Shown one piece after another: positions 26,301 to 35,582 of a DNA stretch of 64,000 bases (position 1 is the first letter of the stretch; each line of letters opens with the position of its first letter). Source of the stretch: JANQEU01 sp965601455. Its GTDB lineage: Bacteria; Bacteroidota; Bacteroidia; Cytophagales; Cyclobacteriaceae. The notes beneath the pieces are model-generated. The model did no database searches. It was not told where the DNA came from and saw only the letters and a list, made by a program, of their open reading frames with translations. A program made the translations under genes and the position numbers. The stretch spans positions 1,922,001 through 1,986,000 of the forward strand of contig OZ271831.1 of the NCBI GenBank assembly GCA_965601455.1, read 5' to 3'.

Positions 26301-27359
26301 TCAGTTAACCGTATAGTGATTCGATAGTTGAACATACGATTCCCATCTCTTCATGGCAATTTCCAAAAGTTCGGAAAGTAGTTCATTATAAGGTACACCG
26401 GCCTGTTTCCAAAGCATTGGGAACATACTGGCGTCCGTGAATCCCGGTATTGTATTTATTTCATTTATGTAGATTTTGTTATCAGAGGTCAGAAAAAGGT
26501 CAACTCTGGCATAGTCCTCGCATCTCAATGCTCGGTAAGATGCTAAACATAAACGCTTGATTTCTTCCTTTACCTTTGAATTGACTTTTGCAGGTATCTC
26601 AATTTTAACAGCATCCGGGTCCTGGTATTTTGCGTCATAGGTGTAAAACTCGTAGTCTTCATTGATGACAATTTCACCTGGAACAGACGCTTTGAGTTCT
26701 TTATTTCCGATGATTGCACACTCCATTTCCCTGCCAGCTATAAATGATTCACATAGGATGTTTTCAGAATATTTGAAGCTATCAATCAGGGCTTTAGATA
26801 ACTCAACTTCATTCTTCACTTTAGAAACACCAACACTCGATCCAAGATTGCCTGCCTTTATCATAAATTCCTTTCCCAGTTTTTCGCTAATCTTGGCGTA
26901 AGAGATCTTTTCCTTTTCCGATTTATGATACGATAGGTAAGGTGCTACTGGGATTCCTGCCAGATCCAGTAGCTCTTTGGAAACGATCTTATCCATAGAT
27001 ACTGCAGATCCCAGTATGCCAGATCCTACTACCGGGATATTCATGCACTGCGCCAACCCCTGTACGCCTCCATCTTCTCCGTAAGTTCCATGTAAAACAG
27101 GGAAAATGATATCAATTACAATTTTCTTATGTTGTGCAGTTCTGAGGTGTGCCGGGTTTGATCCCATGTCAAGTGAAACAGGATTTATCTCTTTGATAGA
27201 TTCGGTAACCTCTTCTTGTAGATACCAATTTCCATCTGAGTTGATTCCCACCAGGTATACGTCGTGGCTATCGTCTAAATTTGTAACAACATTTCTTGCT
27301 GATCGGATGGATATCTGATGCTCTACTGATTTTCCTCCAAAAAGTATAGCTACTCTCAT
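26301..27359 (-). CDS. ddl: D-alanine--D-alanine ligase
   Basis: Makes D-Ala-D-Ala for peptidoglycan. The 352 residues carry the ATP-grasp signatures: N-terminal FGGKSVEHQISIRSA, VLHGTYGEDGGVQGLA, KAGNLGSSVGVSKV and the metal/ATP region INEINTIPGFTDASMFP. Length and order match the family. A possible -7 box lies immediately upstream, giving an almost leaderless transcript. It heads the run ddl, PASTA, T9SS cargo, rhodanese on the - strand. Confidence 0.97.
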   Translation of the reverse strand: MRVAILFGGKSVEHQISIRSARNVVTNLDDSHDVYLVGINSDGNWYLQEEVTESIKEINPVSLDMGSNPAHLRTAQHKKIVIDIIFPVLHGTYGEDGGVQGLAQCMNIPVVGSGILGSAVSMDKIVSKELLDLAGIPVAPYLSYHKSEKEKISYAKISEKLGKEFMIKAGNLGSSVGVSKVKNEVELSKALIDSFKYSENILCESFIAGREMECAIIGNKELKASVPGEIVINEDYEFYTYDAKYQDPDAVKIEIPAKVNSKVKEEIKRLCLASYRALRCEDYARVDLFLTSDNKIYINEINTIPGFTDASMFPMLWKQAGVPYNELLSELLEIAMKRWESYVQLSNHYTVN

Positions 27360-27366
27360 AACCCGA

Positions 27367-27374
27367 CAAATGTA
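27367..27374 (-). promoter_or_regulatory. Candidate -7 box (TACATTTG, - strand) for ddl
   Basis: Read on the - strand this octamer is TACATTTG, an exact TAnnTTTG match, ending eight bases before the ddl ATG. No -33 TTTG was seen at 19-21 bases. If used, the 5' leader would be only a few bases. Confidence 0.3.
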
Positions 27375-27404
27375 ATTTGCACGGTTGACAATCGGATTCG
27401 GATA

Positions 27405-30326
27405 TCACTTTAAAACTACCGTGCGAGAGATATTTGTTCCCGGACCCTGGACCCGAAGTAAGTAGACACCTTCGAGACCTGGTACTTCGTAATCTACTAC
27501 CTGATTAAGGCCGTATTCAAACCTCGAACTGGAGACAACACGACCACTCATATCAACCAGAGTGATAGTGATTGGTATTTGTTGTCTAAGGTTTAGCACC
27601 AATCGGAAGTTCTCGTTTGTTACTGGGTTAGGAAAAATGGAAATTAAGTCTTCCGTGGGATTAAGTGTTGGATCATTTGTATTGTAGAAATAGATATCGT
27701 CGAGAAATAAATTATTACCATTTCTGGTCGTATAGACAAAAGCCACTCTTAGTTCATCTTCATCTACAAATGAGCTTAGATCAATTACTTCCTCTTGCCA
27801 ATCATTCTCCTCTGCGATGAACTCCACATCTGAGAAAGTATTACTTAGCTCAGGGGAAGACTTATCAAAGATGATTTCATCAAAAAGACCATCACATCCT
27901 TTTGAAATAACCACTTTCAAGTTATCAGCAAACCCAGGACGACCTTTGTGAGCAAAGGAAAATGACATGGAAAGATTGGACGCAAGTTCTGCGGTACTCA
28001 ATAGTGGACTGATCAACCAGTTTTCTGTTAATTGCTCTGAGGAAAACCCTCGGATTAGGAGTTGATTGTCCGTTCCATCCTGGTAGGATTCAAACCGGTC
28101 ATCTCCCGATGGATTGAGTTTAATCCAGTTATTATCGGTTTGGAAATCATTAAATGTCGGAAGGCCTTCACTTGCGTTACTTCGGGCGATCTTAAACATT
28201 TCTATGTTATTTTCTATGTTTTGATCCATTAGACCATTGGGTTGATCAACGACAAAAGCGACTTCATTGACCCCTTCATTTAGGTTGTCGATTGTAAACT
28301 GGACATTGGTCTGTTCTCCCGCCATTAACTCGGTGTTTGCATGACTGATAATAGTTGTTTGATTATCCAGTATGTAATTAATGGAATAGCGATTCAGAGT
28401 TTCGAATCCGAAATTCCCAATCTGTAACAATGGCGCAACAGATTCATCACAGGTTACAACCGGTAAATTTGAAATTGATCGAATGCCAACATCAAGAGGA
28501 ACCACATTCCCTGGATTCACCACCAAATTATCCAGATAGAGCTTGCCATTTCCTCCATTAACGCCGATGAATGCGATCCTGATTATGTCGTTTTCAGTAG
28601 GAGAGGTTACCGTAATGGTTTGCGACTCCCAATCCTGTGGTCCAACAGGGAGATCTCCACTTAAAACAGTTTCTAAATTTGGAGAAAATCGACTAAAAAT
28701 CGGATTTTCAAAAGAGTAGCTCTGACCACAGTCATTCGATATTGAGATGACTAGACCATCTTTACTCCAAGGGTCACCATCCCATGAATAGGCATAATCA
28801 AAGCTTACTTCCATAGACGAGAAACCATTGATATCTATCGGAGGAGTAACTAAATAATTTAGAGCGCCGAACTCCTGGGAGGCAAAGTCAATAGTTGCGG
28901 CATTATTTGATAAAATTGTATTCGGTGCCTGTGTTTCTTCCCAGCCTCCGGATAGACCAAATTCGATATAGGAGGGAAGAGACTCAGTTTCAAAGTCAAC
29001 TGAAAAGGGTATTAACTCGATACCAAAATCAGGAATTACTTCTTGCATGGAGTTATTCTCAGAATTCTCATCAATCTGGTTATTTACGTCTGTTACTTGG
29101 TAGGTAATTGATCCATCGACCACATTGGAAAGATCTACTGGATTAAAATTTACCAATAGAGTGGATAGGGGATCCAGTGCTTCATTCAACTGTTGTGTTT
29201 GCCGTATTTCTCCATTCACGAGAACTTGAACCTCAAAAGTGTTTATGACATTGGTCCCATAGTTTCTTACTTCAATTACTGGTGAAACAATGGGTCCGCA
29301 AGTCGTGTAATTGCTCTCTATTATTCTTCGTATACCTAAGTCATTGGCCACAATCACGGGTTCAGTGAGTGCCTTCGAGGTCAGAAGAGAAGATCTTCTC
29401 GGACTGTTTTCAAGTACAATCCTCATTCTTGATCCCTGGCAGTTTGTAAATAGGTTCATACAGGCATCATTTGTATAATTCATGTAGTTGGAGTACATGT
29501 CATCGGTTCCGCAGCTAGACTCGGAGTCAGTCGGACATTGTCCTAGATACGTTACACTCTGAACCGGTGTGTCTTCACAGAAGTCTGATCCTGAACAATT
29601 CAATATATCTCCCCAAACGTGTCTTAATCCCAAATAATGTCCAAGTTCGTGAGTTAGAGTCCTTCCAAAACTTTGGAAGTTTGCCCCCGTATCATCGTTT
29701 TCTCCAATAAAGCGATGGTCTATGATGGCAGCATCGGCCTGGGGGTCAACAGCTACATCCTCAATACCATCTAGTCCTGAAAAAGGAAAACTGGCCCATC
29801 CAATAGAATTTCCAGAAAGCTCAGTTACGACAATATTGATATACTTTTCAGGATCCCAGTAACTTTCCAGAATCAGAGCTTCAAAATCGCTTCTTGAATA
29901 ACTTGACCTGACACCAACTTTTCTTACAATGCCATTGGTCGGAAGTCCTTCGGGGTCTCTCCTTGCTAATGCAAACGATATTCCAGTATTTGCGACGTCG
30001 GGCAAGAATACGTCTGGAGTAGCAGAGGTATCGCTGTTGGTTCTACCATAGTCATGATTAAGGATATCTATTTGATTGAAGATTCTGTCATCAGAAAGGT
30101 TAGATCCTGTACCTATCTCTTCACCCTGATGAATAATGTGGAATACAACCGGTAATACGTATTCAGTGTTTCTGATCCTTTTTTGAAGTCGGAGCATTCG
30201 CCTGGATGACATCCATTCTTCAAATTGCAAGGTACTTTCGCCATGATTGCTGGCATCGACCAGACACTTTTGTCCTGAACTGGAAAAATGAAAGGAGAGC
30301 AGGACGAGAAGCAAAACTACTCTCAT
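27405..30326 (-). CDS. Secreted M43 (pappalysin/cytophagalysin-like) metalloprotease with T9SS sorting domain
   Basis: A 973-residue secreted protease. The signal peptide is about 1-18. The catalytic domain (about 50-320) has THELGHYLGLRHVWGD, the HExxHxxGxxH zinc motif, and a Met-turn region in SNYMNYTNDACMNLFT. Cysteines around GSDFCEDTP and SESSCGTDD match the family. Two MAM-like jelly-roll segments and CARDB-like repeats follow (about 330-890), and the C-terminus is a type IX sorting domain (ISIFPNPVTNENFRL, TLVDMSGRVV, GVYLLRVQGPG). It starts nine bases after the nifU-like gene on the same strand, although the functions look unrelated. Confidence 0.9.
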   Translation of the reverse strand: MRVVLLLVLLSFHFSSSGQKCLVDASNHGESTLQFEEWMSSRRMLRLQKRIRNTEYVLPVVFHIIHQGEEIGTGSNLSDDRIFNQIDILNHDYGRTNSDTSATPDVFLPDVANTGISFALARRDPEGLPTNGIVRKVGVRSSYSRSDFEALILESYWDPEKYINIVVTELSGNSIGWASFPFSGLDGIEDVAVDPQADAAIIDHRFIGENDDTGANFQSFGRTLTHELGHYLGLRHVWGDILNCSGSDFCEDTPVQSVTYLGQCPTDSESSCGTDDMYSNYMNYTNDACMNLFTNCQGSRMRIVLENSPRRSSLLTSKALTEPVIVANDLGIRRIIESNYTTCGPIVSPVIEVRNYGTNVINTFEVQVLVNGEIRQTQQLNEALDPLSTLLVNFNPVDLSNVVDGSITYQVTDVNNQIDENSENNSMQEVIPDFGIELIPFSVDFETESLPSYIEFGLSGGWEETQAPNTILSNNAATIDFASQEFGALNYLVTPPIDINGFSSMEVSFDYAYSWDGDPWSKDGLVISISNDCGQSYSFENPIFSRFSPNLETVLSGDLPVGPQDWESQTITVTSPTENDIIRIAFIGVNGGNGKLYLDNLVVNPGNVVPLDVGIRSISNLPVVTCDESVAPLLQIGNFGFETLNRYSINYILDNQTTIISHANTELMAGEQTNVQFTIDNLNEGVNEVAFVVDQPNGLMDQNIENNIEMFKIARSNASEGLPTFNDFQTDNNWIKLNPSGDDRFESYQDGTDNQLLIRGFSSEQLTENWLISPLLSTAELASNLSMSFSFAHKGRPGFADNLKVVISKGCDGLFDEIIFDKSSPELSNTFSDVEFIAEENDWQEEVIDLSSFVDEDELRVAFVYTTRNGNNLFLDDIYFYNTNDPTLNPTEDLISIFPNPVTNENFRLVLNLRQQIPITITLVDMSGRVVSSSRFEYGLNQVVDYEVPGLEGVYLLRVQGPGTNISRTVVLK

Positions 30327-30335
30327 AAATGGCCT

Positions 30336-30620
30336 TTAGTTACTCATGGAAGGCATTCTGGCATTTGGATCGTTGGGATCCGTGATGTTGATTGCCTCAA
30401 CTTTCGTAATTTCGGGAACTGCGCGTTTGATAGCATCTTCGACACCTGCCTTCAGTGTCATGGTTGACATGGGGCAAGAACCACAATTACCTAACAATTC
30501 CAGGCTAGCCGTGTTATTGTCAACAGACAATAGTTTGACATTACCGCCATCGGCGATGAGATAAGGTCTGATGTTATCTAACGCTTTCTCTACTTTGTCG
30601 TATAGTTCCTTTTCCGCCAT
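30336..30620 (-). CDS. NifU-like C-terminal domain Fe-S scaffold protein
   Basis: A 94-residue protein that is only the Nfu/NifU C-terminal domain. The cluster-binding CxxC is in LGNCGSCPMSTMTLK, followed by a GVEDAIKRAVPEI helix and EAINITDPNDP. It would carry or transfer 4Fe-4S clusters in the cytosol. It starts immediately after the mrp stop with no spacer, consistent with joint cluster assembly. Confidence 0.9.
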   Translation of the reverse strand: MAEKELYDKVEKALDNIRPYLIADGGNVKLLSVDNNTASLELLGNCGSCPMSTMTLKAGVEDAIKRAVPEITKVEAINITDPNDPNARMPSMSN

Positions 30621-31721
30621 CTACATAGTAGTTATTTCTACTTTCTTTGTCTTGTGTCCGGAGGCATTTAGAATTGCAACCTGCCTAGCTACGCTCTCGG
30701 CCAATTCCTTGTATGCCTTTCCCGATATATCATCCTTCATAACTGAAGGATAACCACTATCTCCACTTTCTCGAATGGACTGTACAATCGGTATTTCACC
30801 CAGGAGAGGGAGATCGTGCTTATCCGCAAGCTTTTTTCCTCCTCCTTCACCAAAGATATAATATTTATTGTTCGGTAATTCTTCCGGAGTGAAGTACGAC
30901 ATATTTTCCACCACTCCCACGATAGGAACTTTTATTTGTTGTTGTTGGAACATAGCAACTCCCTTCTGTGCGTCGGCCAGGGCAACTTTCTGAGGTGTAG
31001 TTACGATGATGGCACCTGTTACCGGAACTGTTTGTACCAAGGTTAAATGTATGTCACTGGTACCTGGTGGTAGATCAATAAGCAAGTAATCCAGTTCACC
31101 CCATTGAGTATCACCTATAAACTGCTTTAATGCAGAGCTTGCCATTGGGCCTCTCCATACGACAGCACCATCCGCTGGTGCTAAAAAACCGATGGAGATC
31201 AGTTTGACACCGTATTGTTGAATAGGCTGGATTAGGTTTCGATCACCCTCTTTAACAATCGTAGGCTGCTCGTGTTCACAATTAAACATGGTGGGAATAG
31301 AAGGGCCAAATATGTCAGCATCAATCAACCCCACACTTGCACCTGTTTTCGCCAGGGCTACTGCAAGATTGGCGGATGTCGTAGATTTTCCTACTCCACC
31401 TTTTCCGGAGGCGATTGCAATAATGTTCTTGACATCTGGTAAAATCGGTGCCCCCGACATTCGCGAGGTGGTTACATTGGAAGTCATATTTATGGAAAGC
31501 GATAATCCATCTCCAAATAGCCCTACGATCGCTTTCTCACAATCCTTCCTGATCATTTCTTTCAATGGGCAGGCTGGTGTGGTTAATTCCACATCGAAGC
31601 CCAATTCATTTCCATTGATCGAAATATTTTTAACCATGTTCAGGCTTACAAGATCCTTCTTCAGATCTGGGTCCTGAACCTGTCTCAGTGCCTTTAAAAC
31701 ATTTTCTTTGGTTACTTCCAT
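30621..31721 (-). CDS. Mrp/NBP35-type Fe-S carrier ATPase with N-terminal MIP18 (DUF59) domain
   Basis: A 366-residue P-loop ATPase for Fe-S cluster delivery. An N-terminal MIP18-like domain (about 1-85, ALRQVQDPDLKKDLV, TTPACPLKEMI) is followed by the deviant Walker A GKGGVGKSTTSANLA (about 107-121), LIDADIFGPSIPTMF and LLIDLPPGTSDIH. The C-terminal CxxC pair of classical ApbC/Nbp35 is absent: the site reads YFTPEELPNNKYYIFGEGGG. That variant is, from memory, common in Bacteroidota. It is co-oriented with the nifU-like gene and divergent from dnaG. Confidence 0.92.
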   Translation of the reverse strand: MEVTKENVLKALRQVQDPDLKKDLVSLNMVKNISINGNELGFDVELTTPACPLKEMIRKDCEKAIVGLFGDGLSLSINMTSNVTTSRMSGAPILPDVKNIIAIASGKGGVGKSTTSANLAVALAKTGASVGLIDADIFGPSIPTMFNCEHEQPTIVKEGDRNLIQPIQQYGVKLISIGFLAPADGAVVWRGPMASSALKQFIGDTQWGELDYLLIDLPPGTSDIHLTLVQTVPVTGAIIVTTPQKVALADAQKGVAMFQQQQIKVPIVGVVENMSYFTPEELPNNKYYIFGEGGGKKLADKHDLPLLGEIPIVQSIRESGDSGYPSVMKDDISGKAYKELAESVARQVAILNASGHKTKKVEITTM

Positions 31722-31745
31722 GGCTACCCTAATTTATTATATCGA

Positions 31746-31776
31746 CAAGTTTAAGCATACCTCCATTTCCAACAAA
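31746..31776 (-). promoter_or_regulatory. Candidate Bacteroidota promoter for mrp
   Basis: On the - strand, TTTG (31773-31776) and TAAACTTG (31746-31753) are separated by exactly 19 bases, the expected -33/-7 spacing. The -7 element has one mismatch to TAnnTTTG. It ends about 25 bases before the mrp ATG. Confidence 0.4.
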
Positions 31777-31793
31777 TAATCTCCTAAATAAGT

Positions 31794-31801
31794 TAGTTTT
31801 G
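31794..31801 (+). promoter_or_regulatory. Candidate -7 box (TAGTTTTG) for dnaG
   Basis: An exact TAnnTTTG match that ends six bases before the preferred dnaG ATG (31808). Transcription from it would begin at or close to the start codon, giving a leaderless message. No -33 TTTG is visible. Confidence 0.3.
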
Positions 31802-31807
31802 CCTCGT

Positions 31808-33733
31808 ATGATTGCCCAGTCCACCATCGACGAAATCAAAAATAGAATCGACATTGTAGAGGTGGTGGGTGATTTCGTTCAATTGAAGAAATCAGGGTCT
31901 AGTTACAAAGCGTTGAGCCCTTTTACTTCAGAGAAAACACCATCATTTTACGTCGTACCTTCTAAAGGAATTTTCAAATGCTTTAGTTCCGGTAAAGGTG
32001 GTGATGCGATCACGTTCGTCCAGGAAATGGATGGACTGAGTTACCTCGAAGCATTAAAGTACCTCGCAGATAAATATGGTATTGAAGTGCAGGAGGAAGC
32101 TCAAACTGATGAGCAGTTAGCAAAACAGAATAAGCGTGAAAGTCTGTTTATTGTTCTTAACTACGCCTCAACATATTTTGAAGAGGTATTGACCACACAT
32201 GAAGAAGGTCAATCAATAGGACAGACTTACCTTACTGAAAGAAAGATATCAGATGAGTCTGTAAACAAGTTTAAACTTGGGTACAGCCTGAATCAATGGG
32301 ATGGTCTTTATCAAAAAGCATTAGAAGATGGTTACAGTGAAGAGTTGCTGGAGGAAGCGGGTTTAATTGTTCGTAAGGACAATGAAAAAGTATATGACAG
32401 ATTCAGAGGAAGGGTAATATTCCCTATTCAGAATATTACAGGTAAAGTCGTCGCATTTGGTGCACGAATTCTCACAAATGACAAAAAGCAGCCTAAGTAT
32501 CTCAATTCACCAGAGACAGAGCTTTATCACAAAAGCAAGGTGCTCTATGGCCTTTATCAGTCAAAGCAAGCCATTCGCCAGCATGAAAACTGTTTCATAG
32601 TTGAAGGTTATACCGACGTTATTGCCATGCATCAAGCTGGTGTCGAAAACGTTGTATCCTCTTCCGGTACGGCTCTTACTGAGGATCAGGCGAAACTTAT
32701 TCGTAGATATTCCCCGAACGTTACGATAATCTTTGATGGCGATGCAGCAGGGATTCGTGCTTCACTTCGTGGGATTGACATCCTACTTGAGAACGGACTC
32801 AATGTAAAGGCAATTGTTCTACCGGATGGTTCTGATCCTGACAGTTTAAGTAAGGATCTTGGAACAACTGCCTTCCAGCATTTTCTGGTGGAAAATGAAC
32901 AGGATTTTATTCAGTTCAAGACATCAATGCTTCTGGACGAAACGAAAGGAGACCCTGTCAAGAAGGCTGAAGTAATCCGGGATATCGTATCCAGTATATC
33001 CAAAATTGATGATGCGATCAAGCGCTCACTTTACATTAAGGAATGCAGTAACCTTCTTGAGATAAGTGAATCGGTGCTAATCGTTGAACAGAACAAGTTT
33101 CTGCTTACGAGGCAAAAAGAGAAGAAAGCTGAGCCTGATGTCATGGATGTTATACCGTCTGAGATGCCGGTTGAGGATGAACAAGTCGAAACTCTTGATA
33201 TTAATCGGATCATCATGCATCAGGAGATGGAAAGTATTAGAGTATTGCTCAATTACGGGGATAAAACGATAAAGACACAAGATGGAAAGGAGATAAGCCT
33301 GATCAGTTATTTTATTGATGAGTCTGAGGAGCTTGAATTCATACACCCCGTTTATAACAAAATCCTTCAGAAAATGAGAGATGTGGTGGATAACGGACGG
33401 CAACCAGATGTAAATTCTCTGTTACAATCCGATGATACTGAAATTCGCCAAACGGTTGTAGATCTAATGGCCCCAAAATATGAAATATCTGAATTCTGGA
33501 AGTCGAAATATCATATACACGTACCTCAGGAGGGAGAGAACATAAAAGAAGTGAGCTTCACCAATATTCTTCGACTTAAGTTCTGGTATATCCAGCATCT
33601 GATTGAAAATAAAAGTGAGGAGTTGAAGGAGGCAAAACCCGAAAATATCGACACAATACTTGATGAAATTTCTACCATGAAATCGGTAGAAATGCAAATT
33701 GCTGAGATTCTCGGAAACGTTACAGTCAAATAG
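31808..33733 (+). CDS. dnaG: DNA primase DnaG
   Basis: Makes RNA primers at the replication fork. The protein has about 641 residues from the ATG at 31808; a TTG three codons upstream is possible but less typical than a MIAQSTIDEI start. The N-terminal domain has the CHC2 layout, but three of four zinc ligands are replaced: SPFTSEKTPSF (Cys to Ser, His to Thr) and KCFSSGKGG (first Cys kept, second changed to Ser). The TOPRIM core is intact: FIVEGYTDVIAMHQAG, VSSSGTALTEDQ, IIFDGDAAGIRA. The C-terminal third is the helicase-binding region. The zinc loss is probably lineage-wide rather than a defect. Confidence 0.94.
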   Translation: MIAQSTIDEIKNRIDIVEVVGDFVQLKKSGSSYKALSPFTSEKTPSFYVVPSKGIFKCFSSGKGGDAITFVQEMDGLSYLEALKYLADKYGIEVQEEAQTDEQLAKQNKRESLFIVLNYASTYFEEVLTTHEEGQSIGQTYLTERKISDESVNKFKLGYSLNQWDGLYQKALEDGYSEELLEEAGLIVRKDNEKVYDRFRGRVIFPIQNITGKVVAFGARILTNDKKQPKYLNSPETELYHKSKVLYGLYQSKQAIRQHENCFIVEGYTDVIAMHQAGVENVVSSSGTALTEDQAKLIRRYSPNVTIIFDGDAAGIRASLRGIDILLENGLNVKAIVLPDGSDPDSLSKDLGTTAFQHFLVENEQDFIQFKTSMLLDETKGDPVKKAEVIRDIVSSISKIDDAIKRSLYIKECSNLLEISESVLIVEQNKFLLTRQKEKKAEPDVMDVIPSEMPVEDEQVETLDINRIIMHQEMESIRVLLNYGDKTIKTQDGKEISLISYFIDESEELEFIHPVYNKILQKMRDVVDNGRQPDVNSLLQSDDTEIRQTVVDLMAPKYEISEFWKSKYHIHVPQEGENIKEVSFTNILRLKFWYIQHLIENKSEELKEAKPENIDTILDEISTMKSVEMQIAEILGNVTVK

Positions 33734-33759
33734 ACGGTTACTAGAATGAACAAAGGATT

Positions 33760-34980
33760 ATGAATAAAGAAATTCAACTAGATAATATAGCCGATGCCAT
33801 AGAGGATATTAAGAATGGCAAAGTGATCATTGTGGTTGATGATGAAGATCGTGAAAATGAAGGTGACTTCATTTGTGCCGCGGAAAAGGTGACTCCCGAC
33901 ATAATTAATTTCATGGCGAAAGAAGGGCGTGGCCTGATATGCGCTCCGCTTATTGAAGAAAGATGTGATGAGTTGAACCTGGATCTAATGGTCGGAAAGA
34001 ATACAGCGGTTCATGAGACTCCTTTTACCATTTCAGTAGACTTACTAGGAGATGAAACAACAACCGGTATTTCCACTTCAGATCGGGCAAAAACCATCCT
34101 AGCCTTAGCTGATCCGAAGACAAAACCCACAGAACTAGGTAGGCCTGGTCATATTTTCCCATTGCGAGCTAAAGAGGGAGGTGTATTACGTCGTGCCGGA
34201 CATACTGAGGCAGCAATTGACTTTGCAAGAATGGCAGGATTGACACCTGCTGGTGTCCTTGTTGAGGTTTTAAAAGATGATGGAACCATGGCACGCCTGC
34301 CTGATTTAAGGAAAATTGCAGATAAGTGGAACTTGAGACTAGTTTCCATCAAGGATCTTATTGAGTATCGTCTGCGACACGAATCGCTTATCGAGGAAGT
34401 GATCCAAGTTGATATGCCTACAGAACATGGAGAGTTTAAACTGAAGGCTTTTCGGCAAACCAATACCGGCGACAATCATATGGTTCTATACAAGGGAGAA
34501 TGGACTCCGGATGAACCCATTTTAGTTCGAGTGCACTCTTCATGTTTGACAGGTGATATTTTTGGTTCTTACAGATGTGATTGCGGCAATCAATTGCATA
34601 ACGCCATGCAAATGGTTGAAGCAGAAGGAAAGGGCATGGTCGTATACATGAATCAGGAGGGTAGAGGAATAGGTATCGAAGGAAAGCTGAAAGCATACAA
34701 ATTACAGGAAGAAGGAATGGACACTGTCGAAGCCAATTTACACCTTGGGTACAAAATGGACCAACGGGACTACGGAGTAGGGGCGCAGATTATTCGTGCA
34801 ATGGGTGCTACCAAAATGAAACTAATTACAAATAATCCAAAAAAGAGGGTTGGTCTTGTTGGGTATGGCCTGGAAATTGTGGAAAATGTACCTATCGAAG
34901 TGTTTCCCAACAAGCATAATAAACGCTACCTGGAAACCAAAAGGGATAAGATGGGACATGAAATATTAAACCAGAAATGA
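33760..34980 (+). CDS. ribBA: Bifunctional 3,4-dihydroxy-2-butanone 4-phosphate synthase / GTP cyclohydrolase II
   Basis: Supplies both riboflavin precursors. The 406 residues contain a RibB domain (about 1-205: DDEDRENEGDFICAAE, RRAGHTEAAIDFARMAG) and a RibA domain (about 208-400) with zinc cysteines in SSCLTGDIFGSYRCDCGNQ and the catalytic NQEGRGIGIEGKLKAY. Both halves have their key residues, so both activities are expected. The stop overlaps the next start by four bases. Confidence 0.96.
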   Translation: MNKEIQLDNIADAIEDIKNGKVIIVVDDEDRENEGDFICAAEKVTPDIINFMAKEGRGLICAPLIEERCDELNLDLMVGKNTAVHETPFTISVDLLGDETTTGISTSDRAKTILALADPKTKPTELGRPGHIFPLRAKEGGVLRRAGHTEAAIDFARMAGLTPAGVLVEVLKDDGTMARLPDLRKIADKWNLRLVSIKDLIEYRLRHESLIEEVIQVDMPTEHGEFKLKAFRQTNTGDNHMVLYKGEWTPDEPILVRVHSSCLTGDIFGSYRCDCGNQLHNAMQMVEAEGKGMVVYMNQEGRGIGIEGKLKAYKLQEEGMDTVEANLHLGYKMDQRDYGVGAQIIRAMGATKMKLITNNPKKRVGLVGYGLEIVENVPIEVFPNKHNKRYLETKRDKMGHEILNQK

Positions 34981-35579
34981 GAATAGGACTAGTCCTTGTA
35001 TTTTTTTCATTGTACTTTCAATCGCTATCGCAGGATTTTTCTTCACTTCGCTGGCATGAGGGTTTTTTGGTTACTGCCGATAAAGATACCTTAAGGGGTA
35101 AAATCAAATACGACCTGGATGCGAACACCGTTCAGATTTCAACAAACAGGTTTATAAAGGCTCTGAGTAGTTTCAAAGTATTCTACTTTGAGATTTACGA
35201 TGAAGTATATGAGAATTATCGTCAATTCTATACGATACCTTACAAAGTCAGACCTGGTTATACCGCACCGGTAATCTTTGAGTTGCTTTATGAAGGTGGA
35301 CTCTCCCTGATGGCTAGAGAAAAAATTGTCCAGGATAATTCTGGAGCTGGGGGATACTTTTGGACATCAAATAGATTCCCGCAGCACAGAGTTGACTATG
35401 ACTACTATCTATTGGACAAACGGGGATCTATGACTTTTTACTCCGGAGGAAAGAATGAACTTTTGCAAATTCTAACCAAAAAACAGCTGCAAGTGAAGAA
35501 TTTCATTAAGGAGAATAAGTTAAGAACCGATGAGATGCAGGACTTAATTCGAATAATCTCTTTTTACAACTCAATCTAA
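34977..35579 (+). CDS. Conserved hypothetical secreted protein
   Basis: A 200-residue protein with a signal peptide (about 1-19, cleavage near SLSQDF). The mature part begins with WHEGFLVTADKDTLRGKIKYD, a pattern seen in small Bacteroidota envelope proteins of unknown role. It is rich in aromatic residues and has no cysteine pair or catalytic motif that I recognise. It overlaps ribBA by four bases and lies three bases before surE, so it is probably co-transcribed, but no functional link is evident. Confidence 0.7.
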   Translation: MRIGLVLVFFSLYFQSLSQDFSSLRWHEGFLVTADKDTLRGKIKYDLDANTVQISTNRFIKALSSFKVFYFEIYDEVYENYRQFYTIPYKVRPGYTAPVIFELLYEGGLSLMAREKIVQDNSGAGGYFWTSNRFPQHRVDYDYYLLDKRGSMTFYSGGKNELLQILTKKQLQVKNFIKENKLRTDEMQDLIRIISFYNSI

Positions 35580-35582
35580 TTC

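Noticed and set aside
31288..31677. A 129-codon + strand ORF inside mrp
   Set aside because: It is antisense to the Walker A and MIP18 regions of Mrp and has no motif.
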